NCBI GenBank assembly: GCA_020249435.1
Contig: JADCFQ010000047.1
Coordinates: forward strand, 1-41,647
DNA length: 41,647 bases
DNA from: Roseomonas sp.
GTDB taxonomy: Bacteria; Pseudomonadota; Alphaproteobacteria; Acetobacterales; Acetobacteraceae
Direction of reading: 5' to 3'
The position numbers and the translations under genes are program-made. The notes beneath the pieces are model-generated. The model was not told the DNA's origin, searched no databases, and saw only the letters and a list, made by a program, of their open reading frames with translations. Numbering within the stretch: position 1 is the stretch's first letter; the number at the start of each line of letters is the position of its first letter. This document shows positions 16,490 to 25,412 of the stretch, in pieces.

Positions 16490-18064
16490 TTACGCTTCGG
16501 CGATGGCCGCACTCCAGGGGCTCATCACATCGGTAATGCCGGTGCGCAGCCCATCCGCGCCGATGCGGATCAGATTGGGGCAAGCGAAATTCACCGGCAG
16601 TACGGCGTGTTCCACCTCCGTCACTGTGTCTTCCGCCGCAAGCGCCGCCAGCGTTGCCGCGCCCAGCCGGATATCGGCGGTGACACCTTCAGGCGCCGAG
16701 ACATCAAGCCTGGGATGATGCGCCGCCTGTTCCGGTTCCATACCGAAATCAGACACGAAGGACAGCATCTGGAAGACGGAAGCCATGATGCGCCGCCCGC
16801 CGGAAGCGCCCGTGGCAAGCACTGGCTTGTCACCCTCAGCAGCAATAACAGGGCACATATTGGTGAGCGGCCTTTTGCCGGGCGCCAGCGCATTGGCGGC
16901 TTCGGGGCGCGGGTCGAACCACATGACGCCATTATTCATCAGCACACCGGATTTCGGCAGCACCACGCGGCTGCCCATGCTGGACAGTAGCGTGGTGGTC
17001 ATGGCGACCATCATGCCGTTCTTATCAGCGACCGTCAGATGGGTGGTGCAGGATTCTGCCGCTTTCGGTTCTGCATCACCAAGCCCCGCCAAGCGCTCGG
17101 CATAGGCTGCGCGCATCACGCGGGCCAATTGCGCATACCAGGCAGCAGAGGGTGCCTTGCCGGAGAAATCCGCACCCCTCATGCCTTCCAGCACGCGCAT
17201 CAGCGTGGGCGCGGCGGTCAGCCCATTGGCCAGGAACAACCGCTTGCCGCGCCAGGCGGCTTCTAGCGCGGGCAGCACGCGCGCCTTGCACTGCGCCAAA
17301 TCCTCGGCGCTCACAAAGGCGCCCATATCCTTGCAATCGGCGGCGATGGCAGCGGCAATATCGCCCTTGTAGAAATCAGCGAGGCCGGCATGCGCCAGGC
17401 GCTCCAAAGTCGCCGCCAGATTGCCCTGCTGGAAAAAGCCCGGTGAGCCCTGATACGGCGCCACCGGCGGCAGACCGCCCGGCAGATAGATGCGCGCGGA
17501 TTCTGGGTATAGCTTCAGCACGGATGCGGAATTGGCCACTTTCAGCGTGGTGAACCAATCCTGCGCCAGGCCGCGCTTGGCCAGTGCCACTGCCGGCGCC
17601 AGCACATCCTTGATCGGCATGCGGCCATGGCGGGCATGCAATTCCATATAGCCCGCAACCGCCGAGGGGATGGCGAAGGAAAGCGGCCCATGCACATTGC
17701 GGTCTTCCACGACCTCTGGCCAGGTGAAGAGATCCGCCTTCATCTTGCCGGTCATGGGGAAGGCGGCTGGGTTCAGGCCGCGCGGGGAAACCGGGCCGAA
17801 ATCAAAGGTCTCGGCGGCGCCACCGGGGGACATCACTTGCGCAAAGCCAATGCCGCCCAGGCCACTATTCCAGGGCTCCAGCGTCGCCAGCGCAAAGGCC
17901 GTGGCCACCGCCGCATCGGCCGCCGTGCCGCCGGCTTCCAAAATGGCAACACCGGCTTCGGCAGCGCCGCGCGCCTGGGACGCCACCATGCCCTTGCGGC
18001 CAGAGGCAGCAGGCTTCGTGACATGCCAATGCTGGGAAGTGTGACGCGGCGGGGTCCAGGCCAT
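16490..18064 (-). CDS. Gamma-glutamyltransferase family protein, no signal peptide
   Basis: This 524-residue Ntn-hydrolase would cleave itself into large and small subunits. The N-terminal region ASQARGAAEAGVAILEAGGTAADAA is typical of the family. The self-processing and nucleophile threonine is the first Thr of TTHLTVADKNG, about residue 340, giving subunits of roughly 339 and 185 residues. The MGSRVVLPKSGVLMNN block after it matches the family. The family hydrolyses or transfers gamma-glutamyl groups, for example from glutathione, though some members act as cephalosporin or other acylases. The N-terminus lacks a hydrophobic leader, so the product appears cytoplasmic, unlike classical periplasmic GGT. 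A GAGGAAA site precedes the ATG at 18064. It is divergent from glcB and leads a two-gene operon with the binding protein. Confidence 0.9.
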   Translation of the reverse strand: MAWTPPRHTSQHWHVTKPAASGRKGMVASQARGAAEAGVAILEAGGTAADAAVATAFALATLEPWNSGLGGIGFAQVMSPGGAAETFDFGPVSPRGLNPAAFPMTGKMKADLFTWPEVVEDRNVHGPLSFAIPSAVAGYMELHARHGRMPIKDVLAPAVALAKRGLAQDWFTTLKVANSASVLKLYPESARIYLPGGLPPVAPYQGSPGFFQQGNLAATLERLAHAGLADFYKGDIAAAIAADCKDMGAFVSAEDLAQCKARVLPALEAAWRGKRLFLANGLTAAPTLMRVLEGMRGADFSGKAPSAAWYAQLARVMRAAYAERLAGLGDAEPKAAESCTTHLTVADKNGMMVAMTTTLLSSMGSRVVLPKSGVLMNNGVMWFDPRPEAANALAPGKRPLTNMCPVIAAEGDKPVLATGASGGRRIMASVFQMLSFVSDFGMEPEQAAHHPRLDVSAPEGVTADIRLGAATLAALAAEDTVTEVEHAVLPVNFACPNLIRIGADGLRTGITDVMSPWSAAIAEA

Positions 18065-18136
18065 GATCGGGTTTCCTCGGGTTCTTGAGGCCCTAGCCTT
18101 GCGCCGCTTGGGCCTTCCGGCAAGCCCCCGCCCTGT

Positions 18137-18164
18137 TTGCTCCGCCGTGCCTTTCCTTTTATGA
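18137..18164 (+). promoter_or_regulatory. Candidate promoter of glcB
   Basis: TTGCTC (18137-18142) and TTATGA (18159-18164) are separated by 16 bases upstream of glcB. The match to a sigma-70-type promoter is moderate. It leaves a leader of about 50 nt that contains the hairpin below. Confidence 0.3.
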
Positions 18165-18181
18165 AACCCCCCGGATTCTAC

Positions 18182-18201
18182 GGGCGGGCCAAGACCCGCC
18201 C
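18182..18201 (+). promoter_or_regulatory. GC hairpin in the glcB leader
   Basis: The arms GGGCGGG (18182-18188) and CCCGCCC (18195-18201) flank the loop CCAAGA, about 20 bases before the glcB start codon and just upstream of its GGGAG ribosome-binding site. It could influence translation of glcB, but it may be only GC-rich noise. Confidence 0.3.
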
Positions 18202-18220
18202 CCTGTTCGGGAGCGCGCCA

Positions 18221-20365
18221 ATGTCTGCATCAAAGGGGCTTTTTGTTGCCCCCATTCTGAAGAATTTCATTGAAACCGAAGCCCTGCCCGGCACGGGGGT
18301 GGAGCCCGCGCGCTTCTGGGACGCGATGGAACGTACGCTGCGTGAGATGGCGCCGACCAATGCCGCGCTGCTCGCCAAGCGTGATGACTTGCAGGCGAAG
18401 ATTGATGCCTGGCACCGCGCCAACCCCGCCAAGCCGATTGATCAGGCGGCCTATACCGCCTTCCTCAAGGAAATCGGCTATCTGCTGCCGGAACCCGCAC
18501 AAGTGACCGTCGCGACCACCGATGTGGATGCGGAAATTGCCTCCATGGCCGGGCCGCAGTTGGTCGTGCCGGTTTCCAATGCGCGCTATGCGCTGAATGC
18601 GGCCAATGCGCGCTGGGGCAGCCTTTATGATGCGCTCTATGGCACGGATGCCATCCCCGGCGCGGCCTCGGGCAAGGGCTATGACCCGGAACGCGGGGCC
18701 AAGGTGATTGCCTATGCGCGCGGCGTGCTGGATAGCGCCGTGCCGCTTGCGAAGGGATCGCATGCCGATGCCACGGGTTACCGGATTGAAGGCGGCGCGC
18801 TCGAAATTACGTTGAAGGATGGCAGCAAGACCGGCCTTGCGCGGCCTGGTCAATGCGTGGGCTATCTGGGTGAGCCGCATGCGGTGTCTTCGCTGCTGTT
18901 TGTGAATAATGGCCTGCATATCGAAGTGCGGCTCGATCGTGCGCATCCTATCGGCAAGACCGATGCGGCGGGCATTGCCGATGTCGCCTTGGAAAGCGCG
19001 CTGACCACCATCCAGGATTGCGAGGATTCCGTCGCCGCCGTGGATGCGGAAGACAAGGTCGCGGTCTATCGTAATTGGCTTGGCCTGATGCGCGGCGATC
19101 TGGAAGCGAGCTTTGAGAAGGGCGGCGAGACGATGGTGCGTCGCCTCAATCCGGATCGCGTGTTTCAGCGCCCGGCGGGTGGCGGCATGACGCTGCATGG
19201 CCGTTCGGTCATGCTGGTGCGCAATGTCGGTCACCACATGATGATTGATGCGGTGAAGCTGGATGGCGCGGAAGTGCCGGAAACCATTCTGGATGCCTTC
19301 TGCACGTCAGTCATTGCGCTGCATGACATTCGCGGCAAGCGGCTGAATTCGCGCGCCGGCAGCGTTTATATCGTGAAGCCGAAAATGCATGGGCCGGAAG
19401 AAGTGGCCTGGGCGGATACGCTTTTCGCCCGCGTCGAGGATGCGCTGGGGTTGAAGCGCGCCACACTCAAGATGGGCATTATGGATGAGGAACGCCGCAC
19501 CACGGTGAATTTGAAAGCCTGCATCGCAGCCGCCAAGGATCGCGTGGTCTTCATCAATACGGGCTTCCTGGATCGCACCGGCGATGAAATCCACACCGCC
19601 ATGGAAGCGGGCGCCGTCATCCGCAAGAACGACATGAAGGGCGCAGCCTGGATCAAGGCCTATGAGGATTGGAATGTGGATACTGGCCTTGCCTGCGGGC
19701 TGCGCGGCCGCGCGCAGATCGGCAAGGGCATGTGGGCCATGCCGGACGCCATGGCGGCAATGCTGGATCAGAAAATCGGTCACCCCAAGGCGGGCGCTTC
19801 CACCGCCTGGGTGCCATCGCCCACAGCCGCCACCTTGCACGCGTTGCATTATCACCAGATCAGCGTTGCCGACCGGCAGGATGAAATCACCAAGGGCGGC
19901 CGCCGTGCCAAGCTGGATGATATCCTGACCGTGCCGCTGGCGCGCGACACCAATTGGTCGCCCGCCGATGTGCAGGCGGAATTGGACAATAACGCGCAAG
20001 GCATTCTGGGCTATGTGGTGCGCTGGGTGGATCAGGGGGTCGGCTGTTCCAAGGTGCCGGACATCAATGATGTCGGGCTGATGGAGGACCGTGCCACCTT
20101 GCGCATCAGCAGCCAGCACATCGCCAATTGGCTCCGCCATGGTGTGGTGAGCGAAGCGCAGGTCATGGAAACCATGAAGCGCATGGCCGCCGTGGTGGAC
20201 CGGCAGAATACCGGCGATGCGGCCTATCGCGCCATGGCGCCCGCTTTTGACGGCCCGGCCTTCAAGGGCGCTTGCGATCTGGTGTTGAAGGGCCGCGAAC
20301 AGCCCAATGGCTATACTGAATTTGTGCTGACGGCGCGGCGGCGGGAAGCCAAGGCAGCCGGATAA
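18221..20365 (+). CDS. glcB: Malate synthase G
   Basis: This 714-residue enzyme condenses glyoxylate and acetyl-CoA to malate in the glyoxylate shunt or glycolate use. Length and sequence match the single-chain G isoform. Visible blocks include [29 protein letters not shown], a [10 protein letters not shown] block after [28 protein letters not shown] and the C-terminal [21 protein letters not shown], which contains the region of the catalytic aspartate. The ATG at 18221 has a GGGAG site and yields the usual [16 protein letters not shown] start; an extension to 18137 is rejected. No isocitrate lyase or glycolate oxidase gene is next to it. The SDR downstream is separated by 88 bp. Confidence 0.97.
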   Translation: MSASKGLFVAPILKNFIETEALPGTGVEPARFWDAMERTLREMAPTNAALLAKRDDLQAKIDAWHRANPAKPIDQAAYTAFLKEIGYLLPEPAQVTVATTDVDAEIASMAGPQLVVPVSNARYALNAANARWGSLYDALYGTDAIPGAASGKGYDPERGAKVIAYARGVLDSAVPLAKGSHADATGYRIEGGALEITLKDGSKTGLARPGQCVGYLGEPHAVSSLLFVNNGLHIEVRLDRAHPIGKTDAAGIADVALESALTTIQDCEDSVAAVDAEDKVAVYRNWLGLMRGDLEASFEKGGETMVRRLNPDRVFQRPAGGGMTLHGRSVMLVRNVGHHMMIDAVKLDGAEVPETILDAFCTSVIALHDIRGKRLNSRAGSVYIVKPKMHGPEEVAWADTLFARVEDALGLKRATLKMGIMDEERRTTVNLKACIAAAKDRVVFINTGFLDRTGDEIHTAMEAGAVIRKNDMKGAAWIKAYEDWNVDTGLACGLRGRAQIGKGMWAMPDAMAAMLDQKIGHPKAGASTAWVPSPTAATLHALHYHQISVADRQDEITKGGRRAKLDDILTVPLARDTNWSPADVQAELDNNAQGILGYVVRWVDQGVGCSKVPDINDVGLMEDRATLRISSQHIANWLRHGVVSEAQVMETMKRMAAVVDRQNTGDAAYRAMAPAFDGPAFKGACDLVLKGREQPNGYTEFVLTARRREAKAAG

Positions 20366-20374
20366 TATCTGCGT

Positions 20375-20400
20375 GCCGCTTGTCTTTCCGGGCAAGCGGC
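20375..20400 (+). terminator. Hairpin after glcB
   Basis: GCCGCTTG (20375-20382) pairs with CAAGCGGC (20393-20400) over a 10-base loop, nine bases after the glcB stop. No T-tract follows, so it may be a weak terminator or a 3' stabilising stem ahead of the SDR gene. Confidence 0.4.
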
Positions 20401-20453
20401 GCAAGCATGATGCGAAGCGGGTGGCGGTGACCCCCGGGCAGGAGGAACGCATC

Positions 20454-21245
20454 ATGGATTTTTCAGGCAAGGTCGGCATTGTGACAGGCGGCGCCAATGG
20501 CATTGGCGCGGCAATGGCGCGTGGTTTTGTGGCGCGCGGCGGCAAGATTGTGATTGTGGATCGTGATACTGCCGCCGGTGAGGCTTTGGCAGCATCCCTT
20601 GGCGCAGCCGCGCTGTTTCGCGCCGCTGATGTCACCAAAGCTGCCGACGTCGCAGCCTATGTGAAGGCCGCACAGGATCGTTTCGGCGCCATTGATTGCT
20701 TCCACAATAATGCCGGCATTGAAGGCCGTGTCGCGCGCCTCGCGGAATATGAGGAAGCGGTGTTTGATCAGATCATGGCTGTCAATGTGAAGGGCGTGTT
20801 TTTGGGCCTGCGCCATGTATTGCCGGTGATGATCGCCGCCGGGCGCGGTGCGGTGGTGAATACAGCCTCCATCGCTGGGCTGGTCGGCTCACCCGGCATG
20901 GCCGCCTATTCCGCTTCCAAGCATGCTGTGAATGGGCTGACGAAGAGTGTCGCGGGAGAAGTCGGGCCGCATGGCATTCGCGTCAATGCCGTCTGCCCCG
21001 GCCCGATCGCAACACGGATGATCGAAGAAGTCTCCCGCCAGGTTTCGCCCAATAATCCAAAGAGTGTTGAAGAACGCTATACGGCGGGCATACCGCTGCG
21101 CCGTTACGGGACAGCGGAGGAAGTCGCCAATCTGGTACTGTTTCTGCTGTCAGACCTCGCCAGTAATATGACAGGCGGGGAATATACCGTGGATGGCGGG
21201 CGTACGGCGTCGCCCGCGGGGGTTTCGGGCAGCACCACGCAATAA
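20454..21245 (+). CDS. SDR family NAD(P)-dependent oxidoreductase
   Basis: This 263-residue classical short-chain dehydrogenase/reductase has the nucleotide-binding motif TGGANGIG near residues 12-19, NNAG near 86, a catalytic Ser in NTASIAGLVGS, and the YSASK Tyr/Lys pair near 152-156. RVNAVCPGPIATRM follows, as in FabG-like enzymes. VDRD at the end of beta strand 2 suggests an acidic residue that favours NAD(H) over NADP(H). The ATG at 20454 has a strong GGAGGA site at 20441-20446; the longer frame from 20373 is rejected. Substrate is unknown. It lies downstream of glcB on the same strand and converges with the dioxygenase gene. Confidence 0.9.
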   Translation: MDFSGKVGIVTGGANGIGAAMARGFVARGGKIVIVDRDTAAGEALAASLGAAALFRAADVTKAADVAAYVKAAQDRFGAIDCFHNNAGIEGRVARLAEYEEAVFDQIMAVNVKGVFLGLRHVLPVMIAAGRGAVVNTASIAGLVGSPGMAAYSASKHAVNGLTKSVAGEVGPHGIRVNAVCPGPIATRMIEEVSRQVSPNNPKSVEERYTAGIPLRRYGTAEEVANLVLFLLSDLASNMTGGEYTVDGGRTASPAGVSGSTTQ

Positions 21246-21249
21246 GGGG

Positions 21250-21272
21250 GGCGCGGGATCTGCCGCGCCTTT
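21250..21272. terminator. Terminator between SDR and dioxygenase genes
   Basis: The 7-bp all-GC stem GGCGCGG (21250-21256) / CCGCGCC (21263-21269) with loop GATCTG is followed by TTTA. It sits in the 25 bp between convergent stop codons and overlaps the dioxygenase stop. It most plausibly terminates the SDR transcript. Confidence 0.5.
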
Positions 21273-22134
21273 ACCCAAGCCGCTTGAGCGCAAAATCATA
21301 GGCAAGCTTGCGCCAGCTTGATGGCATCTCCTTGCCGTCGGGGCCCTTTCCCGGCGGGTGTTGCGTGAATTCGGCGATCAATTCCTGCTTGACGCCAAAG
21401 ACGGCATCACTATCCAAATAGGGATCGCCCGCGACAAAAACATGCGTCACCAGGGTTTCATGCCCCGGTGCCGCAATCATGAAATGCACATGCGCGGGGC
21501 GCATCGGGTGGCGGCCCGTCGCACGCAGCAGCTCCCCAACCGGGCCATCATCCGGCACAGGATAGGAAGTGGGTGTCAGCGTCCAGAAATGAAAGCGCCC
21601 TTCGCTATCGGTGCGAAAGCGCGCGCGCAGATTGGCATCGGGCTGATCGGTGCGCTGCACATCGTAATAGCCATCTTCATCCGAATGCCAGATATCCACG
21701 ATGGCGCCGGCAATGGGGCCGCCGCCAGCGGTTGAAACGCAGCCAGACACATGCAGCGCTTCGCCCTTCATGGCGCGCGCAACCTCTGCGCCCAGCGGCA
21801 ATTCCGGCGCGCTTTCAACATAGAAAGGGCCGAGCACCGTGGTGGGCGTGGCGCCTTCCGGCATCCGGTGATTGATCGCATCAACCAGCATGGAAACGCC
21901 GAGTGTATCCGACAGCAGAATGAATTCCTGGCGCTTGCCATCACACATATGCCCGATGCGTGTCAGGAAATTGATCGCGGTTTGCCATTCTTCAAAGCTT
22001 GGCTCCACATCGCGCACAAAGCCATGCAGATGCTTCACCAGACTTTGCGCCACCTGCCGCAGCCGCGGATCCTCAGCGCCGGCCAGCCGTTGCAATACGG
22101 CATCGGTGATCGAATTTTCATCAAAATCACGCAT
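21271..22134 (-). CDS. Intradiol ring-cleavage dioxygenase (catechol/hydroxyquinol 1,2-dioxygenase family)
   Basis: This 287-residue non-haem Fe(III) enzyme cleaves a catechol or hydroxyquinol ring between the two hydroxyls. The N-terminal dimerisation domain is present, then VLGPFYV and VDIWHSDEDGYYDVQ. Predicted iron ligands are Tyr157, Tyr191 (SYPVP), His215 and His217 (RPAHVHF). The Tyr191-to-His spacings fit the family, and the Tyr157-Tyr191 distance of 34 is closer to hydroxyquinol than to catechol dioxygenases. The ATG at 22134 is preferred because it has an AGGGAAA site; an ATG at 22152 adds six residues but has a site too close to the codon. No maleylacetate reductase or muconate pathway gene adjoins it. 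It follows ftsY by 52 bp on the same strand. Confidence 0.9.
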   Translation of the reverse strand: MRDFDENSITDAVLQRLAGAEDPRLRQVAQSLVKHLHGFVRDVEPSFEEWQTAINFLTRIGHMCDGKRQEFILLSDTLGVSMLVDAINHRMPEGATPTTVLGPFYVESAPELPLGAEVARAMKGEALHVSGCVSTAGGGPIAGAIVDIWHSDEDGYYDVQRTDQPDANLRARFRTDSEGRFHFWTLTPTSYPVPDDGPVGELLRATGRHPMRPAHVHFMIAAPGHETLVTHVFVAGDPYLDSDAVFGVKQELIAEFTQHPPGKGPDGKEMPSSWRKLAYDFALKRLG

Positions 22135-22186
22135 CGGAGGTTTCCCTGTCATTTCCTGTTTGATCGGGTGGGCCGCAACAAATGCA

Positions 22187-23272
22187 CTAATCCAGCCCCA
22201 TCAGCCCGCGCGCGAAATCCCGCGCCGCGAAGGGGCGCAAATCCTCGGATTTTTCGCCAACACCCACCACATGCACGGGCAGGCCGAATTCCTGCGCGAG
22301 CGCCACCACCACGCCCCCCTTGGCCGAGCCATCCAGCTTGGTCACGGCAAGCCCGGTGACATCCACCATTTCCTTGAACACCTTCACCTGCTGCACGGCG
22401 TTCTGCCCGGTGGTCGCATCCAGCACCAGCAGCACGGAATGCGGTGCTGCTTCATCCACGCGCTTGATCACCCGGATGATTTTGCGGAGTTCTTCCATGA
22501 GCGCGGATTTATTGTGCAGCCGCCCGGCGGTATCCACCAGCAGCAGGTCAAGCCCATCAGCGCGCGCCGCGCTCAGCGCGTCAAAGGCAAGCCCCGCCGC
22601 ATCAGCGCCTGGTTTGGACGGCGCAAAAAACCGCGCCGAGGTCCGCCCAGCCCAGACCTGCAATTGCTCCACTGCCGCGGCACGGAAAGTATCGCCGGCG
22701 ACAAAGCCGATTTTCAGCCCCTGTTCGGCGTAATGGCGGCCAAGCTTCGCAATAGTTGTGGTCTTGCCAGTGCCATTCACGCCAACCACCAGCACCACAT
22801 GCGGCGCGCGGGCGGGGATGATTTCCATTGGCTGCGCAACCGGTTCCAGAATGGCGGCGATTTCATCCGCCAAGGCCGCCTTCACTTCCTCATCCGTCAC
22901 TTCCTTGCCGAAACGCGTGCGGCGGAAGCCTTCCACAATCCGGCGTGACGCCGCGACACCCAAATCAGCCGTGATCAGGGTTTCCTCCAGCTCCTCCAAC
23001 GCCTCATCATCCAGCCGCCTTTTGTGCAGCAGGGAGACGACGCTTTCCGTGAGCTTGGCCGTGGAACGCGACAGCCCTGCCTTGAGCCGCGCGAACCAGC
23101 CGGTTTTGGCAGGCGCTTCTGCCTCAGGCGGTGGTGTTTCGACAGGCGGCGCTTCGGGTTCAGGCAGTGGCGCGTCCTGCACCGGCGCTGGCGCATCCGC
23201 CTGTGGCTCTTCAGGCGCTGGCTGCGGCGCGCTGCCGCCACGCAAACGGCCAAAGAAATCGCGCAGCGCCAT
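22187..23272 (-). CDS. ftsY: Signal recognition particle receptor FtsY
   Basis: This 361-residue GTPase docks SRP-ribosome complexes at the membrane. An acidic, proline-rich A domain (about residues 13-56) precedes a basic amphipathic stretch (TGWFARLKAGLSRS) likely to contact lipid. The NG domain follows, with P-loop GVNGTGKT at 164-171, DTAGRLHNKSALM in G3 and TKLDGSAKGG in G4. The start codon overlaps the mtaB stop by one base (TAATG), so a much longer in-frame extension to 23590 inside mtaB is rejected. The order dapF-mtaB-ftsY is common in alphaproteobacteria and supports the start choices. Confidence 0.96.
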   Translation of the reverse strand: MALRDFFGRLRGGSAPQPAPEEPQADAPAPVQDAPLPEPEAPPVETPPPEAEAPAKTGWFARLKAGLSRSTAKLTESVVSLLHKRRLDDEALEELEETLITADLGVAASRRIVEGFRRTRFGKEVTDEEVKAALADEIAAILEPVAQPMEIIPARAPHVVLVVGVNGTGKTTTIAKLGRHYAEQGLKIGFVAGDTFRAAAVEQLQVWAGRTSARFFAPSKPGADAAGLAFDALSAARADGLDLLLVDTAGRLHNKSALMEELRKIIRVIKRVDEAAPHSVLLVLDATTGQNAVQQVKVFKEMVDVTGLAVTKLDGSAKGGVVVALAQEFGLPVHVVGVGEKSEDLRPFAARDFARGLMGLD

Positions 23273-24528
23273 TAGGCGGCCTCCGCCACAAGCCCATCGG
23301 CATCGGCACCAATCACGCGCAGCCGGCGGATTTCCCCAGGCTGGCCGGCGCCGCCCAGCAAGCGGAGCGGCGCGAAATATGCCGTATGGCCACGATCGGG
23401 ATGTTCCAACAAAACCTGCTCCTCCTGCCCCAAGCGCGCCGCGTAGTAACGCGCCGCTGCCGCTGCCCCGGCTTCGCGCAGCCGCGCCGCGCGGGCCCGA
23501 CGCTCCGGCACCGGGATTTGCGGCATGCGTGCCGCCGGCGTGCCTGGACGTTCCGAATAAGGGAAAACATGCAGGAAAGAGAGGTCGCAATCATTCACCA
23601 GATCAAGACTCTCCTGGAATTGCGCTTCGGTCTCGGTCGGGAAACCCGCGATCAGATCAGCGCCAAAGACGATATCGGGCCGCAGCCGCCGCGCCTTTGC
23701 CGCCAGCGCAATGGCATCCGCGCGCAAATGCCGCCGCTTCATGCGCTTCAGGATCAAATCCGACCCGTGCTGCAGCGAAAGATGCAAATGCGGCATCAGC
23801 CGTGGTTCTTCCGCAATCAGCCGCCAAAGATCCTCATCCACCTCAACCGGATCAAGCGATGACAAGCGCAGCCGCGGCAATTCCGGCACCAACGCCAGCA
23901 CGCGGCGGATCATTTGCCCAAGTGTCGGGCTGCCCGGCAAATCCGGCCCGTAGGAGGTCACATCAACCCCTGTCAGCACAGCCTCCCGATACCCGGCCGC
24001 CACCAGGGCGCGCAGCTGTTCAACAATCACGCCAATCGGCACAGACCGCGAAGGCCCACGCCCAAAGGGGATGACGCAAAAGGTGCAGCGATGATCGCAA
24101 CCCTGCTGCACCTGCACGAAGGCGCGCGCGCGCCCGGCGAATTCCGTCACCAGATGGGCGGCGGTTTCGCGAGCGGCCATGATGTCCGTCACCGGCACAG
24201 GCGGCGCATCCAAGGCGGCCCAGGTTTCGGGCTTCAGCTTATCGGCATTGCCAATGACGCGCTCCACCCCCGGCAGCCCTGCCCATTTATCGGGCGCGAT
24301 TTGCGCCGCGCAGCCGGTCACGATGATGCGCGCACCGGGATTATCGCGATGCGCCTTCCGGATCGCCTGCCGCGCCTGGCGTTCCGCTTCCGCCGTGACC
24401 GCGCAGGTATTCACGATGATGGCATTGCCCTGCCCGGCCTTGCTGGCCAGATCGCGCATCGCCTCACTCTCATAGGTATTGAGCCGGCAGCCAAAACTCA
24501 GCAGCCGAGGGGCTTCCGAAGCACTCAT
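23272..24528 (-). CDS. mtaB: tRNA threonylcarbamoyladenosine methylthiotransferase MtaB
   Basis: This 418-residue radical-SAM methylthiotransferase converts t6A37 to ms2t6A37 in tRNAs reading ANN codons. The N-terminal domain carries Cys14 (SFGCRLN), Cys42 (VNTCAV) and Cys73 (VTGCAAQ) for the auxiliary 4Fe-4S cluster. The radical-SAM motif C-x3-C-x2-C is Cys144, Cys148 and Cys151 ([11 protein letters not shown]). [14 protein letters not shown] and [11 protein letters not shown] are conserved family blocks, and a short TRAM-like tail ends the protein. SFGCRLN favours MtaB over MiaB or RimO. It overlaps dapF upstream (ATGA) and ftsY downstream. Its cluster requirement makes it a client of the SUF system in this window. 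Confidence 0.95.
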   Translation of the reverse strand: MSASEAPRLLSFGCRLNTYESEAMRDLASKAGQGNAIIVNTCAVTAEAERQARQAIRKAHRDNPGARIIVTGCAAQIAPDKWAGLPGVERVIGNADKLKPETWAALDAPPVPVTDIMAARETAAHLVTEFAGRARAFVQVQQGCDHRCTFCVIPFGRGPSRSVPIGVIVEQLRALVAAGYREAVLTGVDVTSYGPDLPGSPTLGQMIRRVLALVPELPRLRLSSLDPVEVDEDLWRLIAEEPRLMPHLHLSLQHGSDLILKRMKRRHLRADAIALAAKARRLRPDIVFGADLIAGFPTETEAQFQESLDLVNDCDLSFLHVFPYSERPGTPAARMPQIPVPERRARAARLREAGAAAAARYYAARLGQEEQVLLEHPDRGHTAYFAPLRLLGGAGQPGEIRRLRVIGADADGLVAEAA

Positions 24529-25352
24529 GCCGCCAGCGCCTTGGGATCAACCTGCCCGGTGAAGGCGGTGGCAAAAGTCCCGGTCATCAGCACATGCCCA
24601 TCCTGGCGCCATTCCATCAAAAGATCACCGCCCGGCATGGAAATCCGCGCAGCCCGCCCGGTGAGCCCCCGCCGATGCGCGTTCACCATCGCCGCACAGG
24701 CGCCGGAACCACAGGCAAGCGTCAGCCCTGCGCCCCTTTCCCAAACGACAAGGCGCACATGATCCGGCGCCATCACCTGCACAAAGCCGATATTCGCGCG
24801 GTCCGGAAAGATCGGGTCATGTTCCAGCCGCGGGCCGATATCGCTGATCGGCAGCGCATCCAGATCAGGCACGAAAAAAGTTGCATGCGGATTGCCCATG
24901 GAACAGGCCGCCGGGTCTGCCACCGGGCCGCAAGACAGCGGCAGGTGCAGCGTATCCACCTCCCGCGCGAGCGGCACATCCCGCCAGCCGAGTCGCGCTG
25001 GCCCCATATCCACCTGCCAGAGCCCATCGGGGCGGGATTCACTCGGCAAATCGCCTGAAATCGTCCGCACCACCACCCGCGCCTTGCCGGTTTCAGCGGC
25101 GATCAGGGAAGCGATGCAGCGCGTGGCATTGCCGCAAGCGCCGGCCTCCGACCCATCCGGATTATGGATGCGCATGAAGACATCAGCACCGACTGGCGGA
25201 GGCTCCAGGATGATCAGCTGGTCGCAGCCAATGCCGCGCCGACGATCCGCCAGCGCGACCATTTGGGCGCGCGTCAGCCCAAGCGGCGCGGCGCGGCCAT
25301 CGAGCACCACGAAATCATTGCCGAGCCCATGCATCTTGCGAAAGGAAAGCAT
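24525..25352 (-). CDS. dapF: Diaminopimelate epimerase
   Basis: This 275-residue cofactor-independent epimerase interconverts LL- and meso-diaminopimelate in lysine and peptidoglycan synthesis. The two active-site cysteines are in GACGNATRC (Cys73) and [12 protein letters not shown] (near 216). The start [19 protein letters not shown] is a textbook DapF N-terminus. No clear Shine-Dalgarno precedes the ATG at 25352, which is unusual for this window and may mean a weak or leader-dependent start. It is the first gene of the dapF-mtaB-ftsY run, with 60 bp separating it from cheZ upstream. Confidence 0.96.
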   Translation of the reverse strand: MLSFRKMHGLGNDFVVLDGRAAPLGLTRAQMVALADRRRGIGCDQLIILEPPPVGADVFMRIHNPDGSEAGACGNATRCIASLIAAETGKARVVVRTISGDLPSESRPDGLWQVDMGPARLGWRDVPLAREVDTLHLPLSCGPVADPAACSMGNPHATFFVPDLDALPISDIGPRLEHDPIFPDRANIGFVQVMAPDHVRLVVWERGAGLTLACGSGACAAMVNAHRRGLTGRAARISMPGGDLLMEWRQDGHVLMTGTFATAFTGQVDPKALAA

Positions 25353-25412
25353 GGGCGGGGTATAGACTTCCCAGCGCGGAACCGGAACCCGCTTATGGGT
25401 CCGGTGAAAGAT

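Noticed and set aside
18230-20638. Two long minus-strand frames opposite glcB (335 and 443 aa)
   Set aside because: They lie antisense to a fully recognisable malate synthase G, have unlikely composition and no ribosome-binding sites.
23272-23590. N-terminal extension of FtsY into mtaB
   Set aside because: The extension is the out-of-frame reading of mtaB. The ATG at 23272 overlaps the mtaB stop by one base and gives a normal FtsY start.
22758-24074. 438-aa plus-strand frame opposite ftsY and mtaB
   Set aside because: Ser/Pro/Arg-rich translation of the complementary strand; the minus-strand genes are certain.
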